Part shown: one piece after another, positions 16,639 to 25,676 of the stretch
Numbering within the stretch: the first letter of the stretch is position 1
Layout: each line of letters starts with the position of its first letter
From: Sva-07 sp963743825
GTDB taxonomy: Bacteria; Actinomycetota; Acidimicrobiia; Acidimicrobiales; Ilumatobacteraceae
Length of the DNA: 64,000 bases
Direction of reading: 5' to 3'
Assembly (NCBI GenBank): GCA_963743825.1
Contig: CAVURC010000010.1
Location: 186,001 to 250,000, forward strand
The notes under the pieces: generated by a model
Database searches by the model: none
What the model was told of the DNA's origin: nothing
The model's input: the letters and a program-made list of their open reading frames with translations, nothing else
Position numbers and translations under genes: made by a program

Positions 16639-16644
16639 TACACT
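16639..16644 (+). promoter_or_regulatory. rnpB -10 element
   Basis: TACACT at 16639-16644 sits 10 bases before the 5' end of the RNase P RNA as set by its P1 helix. No -35 match is evident. Confidence 0.5.
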
Positions 16645-16653
16645 CCTCCTCGC

Positions 16654-17051
<398 letters not shown>

Positions 17052-17083
17052 GCCACTACCCCTGAGCAGGTAGTTCGCGCGTT

Positions 17084-17582
17084 TCAGGCGGCGGTGCGTC
17101 GGCCTGGTGGTCCGGTGTTGTGGATGGTGCCGTCGGGGAGTTTGAGGGTGAGTTCGCGGTGGGGTCCGAGCTCGATGGTCCAGGCGTCGTTGTGGATTCT
17201 GGCGTGATGTTTCGTACAGATTGGGATCAAGTTGTCGAGATCTGTCGTGCCGCCGTGTCGCCACCAGATGATGTGATGGAGCTTGCAGGAGTCGTAGCCG
17301 ATGCTGCACCCGGGGATCGCACAGCCACGGTAGAGACCGCGCAGCGCCCGTCGTTGTGCCCGGTTCGCCAACCGTGTGCTGCGACCCAGGTGGAGCTCGC
17401 CCGGTGCATGCAACACGACACCGTTACGCACCACGACCGCGTGGATGTCGGCGGTACCAGCGAGCTCGGCGAGGATCCGGACGGGGATCTCGACAGGGAT
17501 CGGCCACTCGGCGATCGGGCCGGGCCCGTCGCTGGCGGGGTCGGCGTCGGCGTCGATGACCACCACGAACTCGGCTCGGGCC
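17084..17582 (-). pseudogene. DUF222/13E12-type HNH endonuclease, C-terminal fragment cut off by IS256 insertion
   Basis: C-terminal 165 codons of a DUF222-HNH protein. It begins at the insertion junction with ARAEFVVVIDADADPASDG, continues through EIPVRILAELAGTADIHAVV, and carries the HNH nuclease motif: YRGCAIPGCSIGYDSCKLHH, HIIWWRHGGTTDLDNL and CTKHHARIHND. It has lost its start and N-terminal half, which lie beyond the insertion element at 19031-19772. The two parts join in frame (…VAPSG + ARAEF…) if the element is removed. Proteins of this family are repetitive, often multi-copy actinobacterial nucleases of unclear role. Its 3' end is 33 bases from rnpB. Confidence 0.9.
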
Positions 17583-19030
17583 TGTCAAGTTGTTTGTGTA
17601 AGCGGGGCGGGTCGGGTGTTCACAGGTAGTGGTTGATGCGGTCGGGGTAGACGAGGGTGAGTTGTTCGAGGGCCTGTTTCCAGTTCGTGGTGATCTGGCC
17701 TTCGACGAGTCGGCCGGGGGCCCTTCGCTTGGTGGCCGGTAGCCCGCGTTCCTTGGCTCGTTCACGGGCTCGTTTGTCTTCGATGTTGCAGATCGCCAGC
17801 CAGAGCAGCTTGACCACGGCGAGGTCGTTGGGGAAGTGACCGCGGTTCTTGGTGACTTTGCGCAGCTGATAGTTCAACGACTCGATCGAGTTCGTCGTGT
17901 AGATCACCCGTCGCAGTGCCGGCGGGAACGCCAGGAACGGCGTGAACCGCTCCCAGGCGTCACGGAACGCTCTGATCGTGGACGGATAGCTCTTGCCGAG
18001 CGGGGTCGCCTCGAACGCTTCGAGCTCGACAAGTGCGCCGTCGGCGTTGGCGGCCTGATAGATCGGCTTCAACGCCGCAGCGACAGCTTTGCGGTCCTTG
18101 TAGTTCACGAATCGCATCGCCGCTCGGATGAGGTGCACGACGCAGGTCTGAACCGTGGCTTGGGGCCAGGTCGCAGCGATCGCCTCGGGGAACCCGGTGA
18201 GGCCGTCACAGCACACGATGAGCACGTCACGCACCCCACGGTTGGCGAGCTCGGCACACACCGACGCCCAGAACTTGGCGCCCTCGGTGGTCTGCACCCA
18301 GATTCCCAGCACGTGCTTGATGCCGTCCATGTCGACACCCACGGCGATGTGGGCGGCCTTGTTGCCGACGTGGCCGCCGTCGCGGACCTTGACGATGATG
18401 GCGTCGAGGTAGATCACCGGATACAACGCCTCGAGCGGGCGTTGCTGCCATGCGAGGACTTCGTCGCACACGGCGTCGGTGACCTTGGAGATCGTCTCGG
18501 GTGACAGGTCGGTGCCGATCGTGGACGCCAGGTGATGGCCGATGTCGCGGATCGTCATCCCGCCCGCATACAGCGACACGATCATCGCATCGAGCCCGTC
18601 GAGACGACGGGCCCCTTTCGGGACCAGCATCGGCGTGAAGGTGCCGTCACGATCACGCGGGACCGCCAACTCGACGTCACCGATCTCGGTCGCCACCGTC
18701 TTGGCGAACGTCCCGTTCCGCGAGTTCGAGAACTCCGCCGCCGCCGGATCACCGCGGTCATAGCCGACATGGTCGGACAGCTCGGCCTCCAGCCCCCGCT
18801 CCAGCGATGCCTTCAGCATCCCTTTCAACAGACCGGCATGCCCAGTCAACGATTCGCCGGCATCGATACGGGCGAAGATCTCATCGAGCGCGCCCGACTC
18901 CTTCAACGAGTCGGCGATCTCTTTCTGCTGCCGGCGACGCTCCTCGCGCTCCGGATCGGCCTTGGTCATAGACATCAGTGTGTTCTCCAATCGGGTAAGG
19001 ACCCGACCCGCTTACACAATCCATCTGACA
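17583..19030. mobile_element. IS256-family insertion sequence, complete
   Basis: About 1448 bases, bounded by imperfect inverted repeats that start with TGTCA. The left end has tgtcaagttgtttgtgtaag and the right end, read inward, tgtcagatggattgtgtaag; with the following cggg and nearby bases about 26 of 31 positions match. It carries one full transposase gene. It sits inside the DUF222-HNH gene. No 8-9 base target duplication can be found: the left flank is ctcgggcc and the right flank cccccgaa. The transposase is undamaged, so the element may still be mobile. Confidence 0.92.
17620..18975 (-). CDS. IS256-family (Mutator-like) transposase
   Basis: DDE transposase, about 451 residues, full length and intact. 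The catalytic acids fit the IS256 pattern: Asp in YPVIYLDAIIVKVRDGG, Asp in VLIVCCDGLTGFPEAI and Glu in YTTNSIESLNYQLRK. The zinc/helix region CVVHLIRAAMRFVNYKDRK and the N-terminal helical DNA-binding part (ELSDHVGYDRGDPAA) are typical. The ATG at 18975 is chosen because a GGAG stands about 9 bases upstream; a TTG at 18990 is also in frame. Reads outward from the right end of the element, opposite to rnpB. Confidence 0.97.
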   Translation of the reverse strand: MSMTKADPEREERRRQQKEIADSLKESGALDEIFARIDAGESLTGHAGLLKGMLKASLERGLEAELSDHVGYDRGDPAAAEFSNSRNGTFAKTVATEIGDVELAVPRDRDGTFTPMLVPKGARRLDGLDAMIVSLYAGGMTIRDIGHHLASTIGTDLSPETISKVTDAVCDEVLAWQQRPLEALYPVIYLDAIIVKVRDGGHVGNKAAHIAVGVDMDGIKHVLGIWVQTTEGAKFWASVCAELANRGVRDVLIVCCDGLTGFPEAIAATWPQATVQTCVVHLIRAAMRFVNYKDRKAVAAALKPIYQAANADGALVELEAFEATPLGKSYPSTIRAFRDAWERFTPFLAFPPALRRVIYTTNSIESLNYQLRKVTKNRGHFPNDLAVVKLLWLAICNIEDKRARERAKERGLPATKRRAPGRLVEGQITTNWKQALEQLTLVYPDRINHYL

Positions 19031-19772
19031 CCCCCGAAGGGGCGACTCCGGCGGTGCCCTCGATCAACGCCATCAGTGCGTGACCGGCAAGGAACCGTTG
19101 CTTCTCGATCGGATCATCCGGACAGCCGTCGGGGACCGTCTGGGCGAACATTGCTTCGATCGTCGCTTGCAGTTTTGCGGCCAGACGCACCCCGCTGACC
19201 GGATCGAACAGGCCGCGCAAATTCCACATCCCGTCAGTGTCGACCCATGTGGACACTCGAACGTTGCGGCGTTGACGGGCGAGACGATCAAGACCGTCAT
19301 CGGCCTGGATGCGTTTCACCTCGATGGCCACCCGACGCGCGAACTGCTCCGGTGTCGACACCGCTGCCACCGCCACCAGCGCATCGGCGTGGGCCAACAG
19401 CTGCTCGCGTTGCCCGGCAGGTAGCTGGCCTGCGGCGCGGGTGACGACATCGATATGTGCAGCCGTCGTCGCACCGTCACCCAACGCGCCAGCCAACCTG
19501 GGTGTCGCCGCGAGTGTCGTGGCACGCTGCGTCACCTTCACCGCGGCACCCAACGACGTCTTCGACGCCTTCGCGATGCGGGCCTCGGCGAAGCTGTCAG
19601 CCGACAACTTCGCGACCAACACCGCATGCTGGGCGTCGGCCCACGCCTGCACCTCACGGACCGCCACCAGAGCCGACTCGATCAGATCATCGCACGCCGC
19701 AGCATCATCGCGCACCGCAACAATCTGCCGCACCCGCTCGGCAACCGCAACAGAATCCATACCCCAAACCAT
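19031..19772 (-). pseudogene. DUF222 protein, N-terminal fragment (same broken gene)
   Basis: N-terminal 247 codons of the DUF222-HNH gene whose C-terminus is at 17084-17582. The DUF222 helical repeat region is clear: AVREVQAWADAQHAVLVAKL, RAAGQLPAGQREQLLAHADA, RRNVRVSTWVDTDGMWNLRG and GVRLAAKLQATIEAMFAQTV. After VAPSG the frame runs into the insertion element and stops within it after about 15 foreign codons (VSDGLCKRVGSLPDWRTH). The start is ATG 19772 or MDSVAVAERV (19760). A truncated protein without nuclease domain could still be made. Confidence 0.9.
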
Positions 19773-19861
19773 AGAGATGGGGTGTCACAGGGTTCGCCGA
19801 GTTCCGTAGCGACGCCTCCGCGGACGCGCCGATCGACTGCATCGACGGCGATCGGACCTGC

Positions 19862-21855
19862 TCAGGCCTGCCTGACCGTCTCGAGCATCGGGGCAACCAT
19901 CTCGGCAGACGAAGCGCTCGTTCAGCCCGGGCGCGAGATGGATGCCGTCCGGCCTGCCGTCGGGTCCCTCCAGGCCCTCTGCCGCCAGCCATCCGCGCAG
20001 ATCGACCTGCATCACGTCGAGTCCGGCGATGATCTGGCGGACGGCATCCCATCGCGCCGGGTCGTTGACCGGATCGTCGAACTCGCCCCAGCCGAGGTGT
20101 GCGTCGGCCGGGGTCACCCAGACGACCTTCCCGCCCGCTTCTTCGACCTGCGAGGCGAACTCGGCGTAGGCATCGGCGATCAGCTGGCGACCGGTCTCGT
20201 CGCCGACCGACACCATTCGGCCGTCTGCCAGGTGCATGTCGAGAGCGTCCCACGGTCCGATGTCGACCAGCACGACGTCGATCGCCTCGTCGCGAACGTG
20301 GCGCGGGATCGAACTCCACTGTTCGACGCATCCGCTGATGTCGAGCAGCTCGCGATCGCCATCGACGTTGGTGAACTCGTGGAGGCGTCCGTCGGTGTCT
20401 GCAGACAGGCCGCAGCCGCCGAACGCCGCGGCGCCGGCCACGAGTTCGTCGGGGTACGCAGTCGCGCGCTCGATCAGTGCCTCCGACAGATCCACGGCCA
20501 TGCTGTCGCCGGCCACGAGGACGCGGAGCGGAGGGGCCGGCTCGGTGGGGACATCCTCGAGGGGTGTGCCCGGCACGCTCGTCGGGCTGCTCGGAGCTTC
20601 TCCGACTGCGGCCGTGACTGGTGGGACAGTCGATGATGCCGGCACCACGCTGGTCGTCTCGGTCGGTGGCGGCAGGGCAACGACCGAGGTGTCCGACTTC
20701 GACGGTGGGCGAGGGACGACGGTCACGAGGAGCAGCGCGAGCAGGCCCAGCGACGACACGACCGCGACAGGCGCCCGCCATCCGAGAATGCGACGTCGAC
20801 GCCTGATCGGCGTCTCGAGCCAGCGGAACGACGCTGCCGCAAGCGCGACCGCAACGGCGACGCGAGCGACATCCAGCAGCGCCATCGAGAGCGCCGAGTC
20901 GGCCACGTCGAGTCGAGACGCGGAGAGCAACAGGAACACCGGCCAGTGCCACAGGTAGAGCCCATAGCTCCGGTCTCCCACCCATCGCATCGGCCGCGAC
21001 GACATGGCCGACTCGACGGCACCATCGGCCACCGCCACGACGACGACGGCCATGGCGGCTGCGAAGAGCGGAAAGCCCCATCGAAACATCCAGGCGGATG
21101 CGCTCGGACGACGCGAACATGATCGCCAGCGCCACGACCGTCGCGATCGGTGCCATCCGCCGGGCAGTCCGACCGAAACGGAGGTGTCCGTCCGCCAGCA
21201 CCGTGGTCAGCGCTCCCGCCGCGGCGCCGATCAGCAGCGTGTGAACACGGGCGAACGTGTTCATGTACGTCGCCGTCGGATCGATCGGGTCGAACATCAC
21301 GTTCATCAGGACGATCGAACCGATGGCGCCGGCGACGCAGACCGACGCCACGGCGTGACGTACCGAACGGGTCACGGCGATGATCGCGAGCAGCACGAGC
21401 GGCCACACGAGATAGAACTGCTCCTCGATCGCGAGCGACCAGTAGTGCGTCACCGGCGACGGTTCGCCGAAGCGGGCCCAGTAGTCGCCGCCCCCGGAGA
21501 TCGTGCCCCAGTTCGACAGGCCCACTGCCGCCCAGCCGATGTCTCGGCGCAGCGACGGCACGTCGATGCCGAGGAGTGGCCAGACCACTGCGATGGCGAT
21601 CAGTACCGAGAGGCTCGCCGGCATCAGCCGACGCAGCCGACGGGTCCAGAACCTTCTCGAGTCCACCGTGCCACTTCGATCGACGTCGGCAAGCAGCTTC
21701 GAGGTGATCAACCAACCCGACACGACGAAGAATGCGTCGACACCGAGGTTGCCGCCCGGCAGACGATCGAGGTGGAACAGCAGCACAGCCGTCACGGCGA
21801 GGGCTCGTAAGCCATCGAGCCCCGGCCGGTAGCCCAGAGCGGGCATCCCCGTCAT
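19862..21855 (-). CDS. Acyltransferase 3 family (OafA/YrhL-like) with C-terminal SGNH domain, frameshifted
   Basis: Inner-membrane O-acyltransferase, about 660 residues, that moves acetyl or similar groups to a cell-surface glycan. N-terminal part: YRPGLDGLRALAVTAVLLFH and GVDAFFVVSGWLITSKL, the conserved RR/R-x10-H features and SLAIEEQFYLVWPL, about ten membrane helices with SYGLYLWHWPVFLL. A Pro/Thr/Val linker leads to an extracytoplasmic SGNH hydrolase-like domain (LRVLVAGDSMAVDLSEAL, VVLVDIGPWDALD, DGIHLAPGLNERFV), which may take the acyl group onward. Two frame changes are needed, near 21080 and near 19900; after the second the protein ends EMVAPMLETVRQA at 19862. No glycan genes adjoin, so the target is unknown. 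Confidence 0.85.
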
Positions 21856-21943
21856 ACCTCTGACGGTATCGCCACACTCACAACGCGAGCGGTCAGACGC
21901 TGCCCACCCTCGGGCGACCGGGGTAGGCAGCGTCTCGACGACC

Positions 21944-22222
21944 TCAGCCGGCGAGGTAGCTCGTGATCAACGGAACGGCGTCGTCGATCGTGAGCGCCGG
22001 TTGAATGTCGAACTCGAGCCACTCCGAATAGGCGATCACCGATTCGTAGAGAACAGCCGGATCATCCTGCTCAGCGATGAGAACGCCACCACCGCCTGGA
22101 TAGACGTAGTGAGCGATCGACCCCGGCATTTCGCCCCGCTTGCCGAACTCGGTCATGAGTGCAACGGTGTCGGCCTTCGTGGCTGCCGACGAACGCGTCG
22201 AGTAGTGGATTGCGTACAGCAT
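21944..22222 (-). CDS. DUF3303-like small protein
   Basis: 92 residues, intact. The fold looks like a ferredoxin-like alpha/beta monomer: MLYAIHYSTRSSAATKADTV, GKRGEMPGSIAHYVYPGGGG, then VLIAEQDDPAVLYESVIAYS and a C-terminal IQPALTIDDAVPLI. The pattern of a short protein judging 'strip/effort' by YPGG and AEQDD fits DUF3303, whose function is unknown. It is alone on its strand with gaps of 88 and 134 bases. ATG 22222 is the only start near the homologous N-terminus; the track's longer frame upstream is non-coding. Confidence 0.75.
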   Translation of the reverse strand: MLYAIHYSTRSSAATKADTVALMTEFGKRGEMPGSIAHYVYPGGGGVLIAEQDDPAVLYESVIAYSEWLEFDIQPALTIDDAVPLITSYLAG

Positions 22223-22356
22223 TCTTGATTCCCCATCTCTGTGATGCCGGACACCCCCATGACGTCCAGCGACTTCGACTCTGACAGAGTCCCGATTGGG
22301 GTACAACATGCCATTTGACACACGGGCTGGCCATAGCCAGGTCTCGATCCGAACGA

Positions 22357-23019
22357 TCACTCGCGGGTGGATCCCCACGTGTCCCAGTACGTCAGATCGG
22401 CGGCCGGGAGTCGGTGGGCCGGCTTGAAGTCGTCGCCGGTGTAGTAGGCGACAGGAAGCAACGCCGCTTGGGTCCAGTCGTTCGGGATACCCAACAGCTC
22501 GCTGACTTCGTCGTGGAAGAACAGGTGGATGGTGGTCCACGCGGAGCCGAGCCCGCGGGCGCGGGCCGCGAGCATGAAGCTCCACGCTGCCGGAAGAATC
22601 GAACCGTAGGTCGATGCCTGCGCGACGATCATCGGAACCTGTTCCACACGTCCTTGCACGCACGGAATCACGAAGACCGGCACGTCCTGCAGGCACTCGG
22701 TGAGGTACGCCGCCGAATCCATGACCCGCTCGGTCGCAGGGATTCGGGAATCACCCTCAGGCAGTGGCGGTGGGTAGCCGGAGCCCGCCATCATCTCGCC
22801 GGCCCGACGGTAGAAGTCGGCGATCGCGGCACGCTTGTCGGCATCGGTCACCACGACGAACGACCAGTTCTGTTGATTCGTGCCGGTCGGCGACTGCATC
22901 GCGATCTCGATGCACTCCAGGATCAGCTCGGGTTCGACCGGGCGGGTGAGATCGAGGCGCTTACGAACCGAACGCGTGGTGGTCAACAACTTGTCGGCGG
23001 CGGCACGATCAATGGTCAT
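22357..23019 (-). CDS. Nitroreductase family FMN oxidoreductase
   Basis: FMN-dependent NAD(P)H oxidoreductase, 220 residues, intact. Family marks: the N-terminal LLTTTRSVRKRLDLTRPVEP (RRSxR-type FMN phosphate contact), AMQSPTGTNQQNWSFVVVTD, the central YGSILPAAWSFMLAARARGL and GLGSAWTTIHLF, and LLPVAYYTGDDFKPAHRLP at the C-terminus. Substrates of this family range from nitroaromatics to quinones and flavins; none can be chosen here. Single gene; upstream 243 bases lead to the possible microprotein. Confidence 0.9.
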   Translation of the reverse strand: MTIDRAAADKLLTTTRSVRKRLDLTRPVEPELILECIEIAMQSPTGTNQQNWSFVVVTDADKRAAIADFYRRAGEMMAGSGYPPPLPEGDSRIPATERVMDSAAYLTECLQDVPVFVIPCVQGRVEQVPMIVAQASTYGSILPAAWSFMLAARARGLGSAWTTIHLFFHDEVSELLGIPNDWTQAALLPVAYYTGDDFKPAHRLPAADLTYWDTWGSTRE

Positions 23020-23262
23020 CGAGTCAACGTAACGAGGCCTGATCCACCACGACGATGCCGATGTCGTCTCCAGTCTCCCTGACTCGCTTCGTTCGACGAC
23101 GGCGAGGCCCGATGAGTCCGAACGGCCGCGTGGCCCATCATCCATCCGTATCACCGACTGTTCGCGGTGCCGGCGCCGGTCGAGTCACGCCGTATTCGCC
23201 GCGCACTTGGAGTTCACCGCTGCGAAATCGGCCGGCAACAACCGATACGTACCGTCGGCGAC

Positions 23263-23385
23263 ATGTCAACGCTTCCCACGACCGTCTCGTTCGATCGCCC
23301 GCCCATGAAGGCCACGCCGACCAAGATGACACCCGTCAAGCCGACGCCACCACGCCAGACTCCGATCAAGCCCACTCGGTACTGA
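23263..23385 (+). CDS. Possible proline/threonine/lysine-rich microprotein
   Basis: A 40-codon frame with ATG start. The N-terminal 15 residues are neutral (MSTLPTTVSFDRPP); the rest is a quasi-repeat of K-x-TP units (KATPTKMTPVKPTPP, then RQTPIKPTRY), strongly basic and disordered. About four in five third codon positions are G or C, as in real genes here. No ribosome site is obvious, so if real it may be translated from a leaderless transcript. I know no family. It stands alone in the 450-base stretch between nitroreductase and the kinase-like gene; otherwise that stretch holds nothing I can name. Confidence 0.4.
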   Translation: MSTLPTTVSFDRPPMKATPTKMTPVKPTPPRQTPIKPTRY

Positions 23386-23471
23386 CCTCAACGATCAGAT
23401 CGTCCCGGACGTCCGAGGAGGGTGCGAGCGTCGGTCCGTTTGGGGAGAGCGACACGGTCTAGCTTCTGTCG

Positions 23472-24536
23472 ATGACCGCTTCGCCTCGCACGCTGGATGA
23501 TGTCACCGCCACCTGGATGGCCGAGGCCCTCGGCGTGGGAATCGACTCGATCGATGTCCAGCCGATCGCCGCCGGCGAGGGGTTCATGGGACAGCTCGCC
23601 CGGGTGCGCATCGACTCCACCGACCCTGACGCACCGACCTCGGTGATCGTGAAGCTCCCGACGTCGGACCCGGGCGGAAGGATGATCGGCGAGATGTCGC
23701 GGGTCTGGGAACGCGAGCACCACTTCTACAATGAGCTCGCACCGCTGATGCAGATCCGGGTGCCCGCCGCACTCGTGAACATCGCCGAGCCGCCGTGCCT
23801 CGTGCTCGAAGACCTCTCCCCCGCCGTCGCCGGTGACCATGTCGCCGGCGCCACGCTCGACCAGGCCGAACGAGCAATCGACACCCTCGCCAGCTTCCAT
23901 GCGGCGTGGTACGAACAGCCCCTCCTGCATGAATTGTCGTGGATGCCAGGGCTCGACGACCCGCAGATCCTGTCGATCGGTCCGATGTTCGAGATCGGGT
24001 GGCCGATGTTCCTCGAACGATTCGGCGACGTGCTGCCCGAGCGGTGCCTGCGATGGTGCGAACAGTTCGTCGGGGAGATTCCGGAGTGGATCGAGCGACA
24101 CTTCGACGTGCCAACCACACTGGTCCACGGCGACTACCGCCTCGACAACCTGTTCTTCGCCGACGACGGATCAGTCGCCGTGATCGACTGGCAGCTCTCC
24201 ATGCGCGCGCCCGGCCAGACCGATGTCGTCTACTTCTGCGCGAACAACCTCACCGTGGAGATGCGCCGCAAGCACGACCGAGCACTGATCGAGCGCTATG
24301 TGGCCGCACTCCATCGCCTCGGTGTCTCGAGCGACGCAGTGACGGTGGATGTGGTCTGGCAGGGATACCGCGAAGGCCTCATGTTCTACGCCGCGTCGTT
24401 CGGCGCCAGCTTGCTGGCGATCGACCCGGCGAACGATCGTGGCATCGCCCTCTTCGAGGCGCTCGTGCACCGCACCTTCACCGCACTCGACGACCTTGGC
24501 GTCGGCGTCGACTTCGGTTACGACGCGACGGCCTGA
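23472..24536 (+). CDS. Aminoglycoside phosphotransferase-like (APH/EcKinase family) protein
   Basis: Small-molecule kinase fold, 354 residues, intact. Catalytic loop TTLVHGDYRLDNLFF (HGDxxxxN) near residue 220 and metal-binding VAVIDWQLSMRAPG (DW in place of DFG) are present; the N-lobe has VIVKLPTSDPGG with the ATP-contact Lys, and the linker reads CLVLEDLSPAVAGD. Such proteins in actinobacteria act on varied hydroxylated compounds or acyl-CoA-linked pathways; antibiotic resistance should not be assumed. The 3' end nearly abuts the opposing SnoaL gene (13 bases). Confidence 0.85.
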   Translation: MTASPRTLDDVTATWMAEALGVGIDSIDVQPIAAGEGFMGQLARVRIDSTDPDAPTSVIVKLPTSDPGGRMIGEMSRVWEREHHFYNELAPLMQIRVPAALVNIAEPPCLVLEDLSPAVAGDHVAGATLDQAERAIDTLASFHAAWYEQPLLHELSWMPGLDDPQILSIGPMFEIGWPMFLERFGDVLPERCLRWCEQFVGEIPEWIERHFDVPTTLVHGDYRLDNLFFADDGSVAVIDWQLSMRAPGQTDVVYFCANNLTVEMRRKHDRALIERYVAALHRLGVSSDAVTVDVVWQGYREGLMFYAASFGASLLAIDPANDRGIALFEALVHRTFTALDDLGVGVDFGYDATA

Positions 24537-24549
24537 GACGACGTCGCGG

Positions 24550-25563
24550 TCAGGCCGGCACTGCGGTGTCGAAGTAGTCCGCGGCGTACGTCAGCCACCC
24601 GTCGGCGAACCGTCGGACGCTCGTACCTCGAACGGCTCCCCGAACCCATTCCTGCACGGCGGTCGTCCCGTCGAACAGCAGCGGCCCGACCGGCTCGACG
24701 CCGGCGCCACCGAGCCGGGGCGAAAGCCCTGCCAGGCCCGCACGGATCGATGCCTGTCCGCTGAGTTCCCCGAGGATCGGATCGAAGTACTGCGACTCCG
24801 TCGGATGGAAGAGCGTCGACGTGCGCTCCACGTCGCCGGCAGTCGAAGGGTTCGTGAGTACCGCGAGCATCTCGTCGTGGTCGAGCCCGCTCGGACGGTC
24901 GGCGACGGCGTCTCCCTCGAGCACGCCGGAACTCGACACCCAGTCGTTCGCCCGCGCACTCAGGGCGAGCGCGGTCGCACCCTCGTGGACGGGCCAGTCG
25001 ACCTGCGGGTACGGCGGCAGGGGCGCCGCCTCGATCTCCATCTCGGGTGGCGGCGGCTGACGGAATGCCGCGGTGTCGTAGACATCACAGCCCCACGTGA
25101 TCCAGCCATCGCGGTGACGACGGACGCTGACACCTCGCGACAACGGGATCTTCTCGTCGCCCATGTTGGCAACCATCTGCCACTCGTCGAGCGACGATTC
25201 GCCTTCACCGTCGTCGAAGAAGACGGAGCCGGCCATCGGCACGAAGTCGATGAACTCGATCTCGGCCATGGCCGGCACCAGCCATGCCCGGATCGCCGCC
25301 TGGCCGTGATACGCGCCGAAGATCGCGTCGAAGTAGATCGATCCGTCGGGCGCCATGAAGTCGGCCAACATCGGAATGCCGAGTCGGCCGAGCCGCGGAT
25401 CGCTGATCGCCGCAATCATGCCGGCCGCATCGAGACCGCACGGCTCGAGCACGAGTCGGGAGACATCCGTTGCCGCTCCGGGCGGCGCTGCTGCGACCTC
25501 CGCCAGATAGGTGTCGACGAACGACTCAGGTGTTGGTTGCACGAGATCCCCCTCAACGGTCAT
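24550..25563 (-). CDS. Tandem SnoaL-like (NTF2-fold) protein
   Basis: 337 residues, intact, made of two related NTF2/SnoaL-like halves. Half one: AGMIAAISDPRLGRLGIPML, YFDAIFGAYHGQAAIRAWLV, SLDEWQMVAN and RRHRDGWITWGCDVYDTAAF. Half two repeats the scheme: DEMLAVLTNPSTAGDVERTS, YFDPILGELSGQASIRAGLA, AVQEWVRGAVRGTSVRRF and FADGWLTYAADYFDTAVPA. The shared YFD-x5-G-x3-I-R and DGW-T-x-DYxDTA patterns show an internal duplication. Members act as cyclases, isomerases or as ligand-binding scaffolds. Convergent with the kinase-like gene, divergent from carotenoid oxygenase (114-base gap). Confidence 0.8.
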   Translation of the reverse strand: MTVEGDLVQPTPESFVDTYLAEVAAAPPGAATDVSRLVLEPCGLDAAGMIAAISDPRLGRLGIPMLADFMAPDGSIYFDAIFGAYHGQAAIRAWLVPAMAEIEFIDFVPMAGSVFFDDGEGESSLDEWQMVANMGDEKIPLSRGVSVRRHRDGWITWGCDVYDTAAFRQPPPPEMEIEAAPLPPYPQVDWPVHEGATALALSARANDWVSSSGVLEGDAVADRPSGLDHDEMLAVLTNPSTAGDVERTSTLFHPTESQYFDPILGELSGQASIRAGLAGLSPRLGGAGVEPVGPLLFDGTTAVQEWVRGAVRGTSVRRFADGWLTYAADYFDTAVPA

Positions 25564-25676
25564 GGTCGCTCCGGCGCGCCATGGTGCCGGCGATCTGGCA
25601 CGACGGAATCGTCACGCTCCGATCCGGCGACCGTCCAGCTCTCGATCACCCCACCACCGTCTGCAAGAGTTTCGGG

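Noticed and set aside
17571..19040. Target-site duplication of the IS256 element
   Set aside because: Shifting the assumed element ends by up to several bases gives no matching 8-9 base direct repeat.
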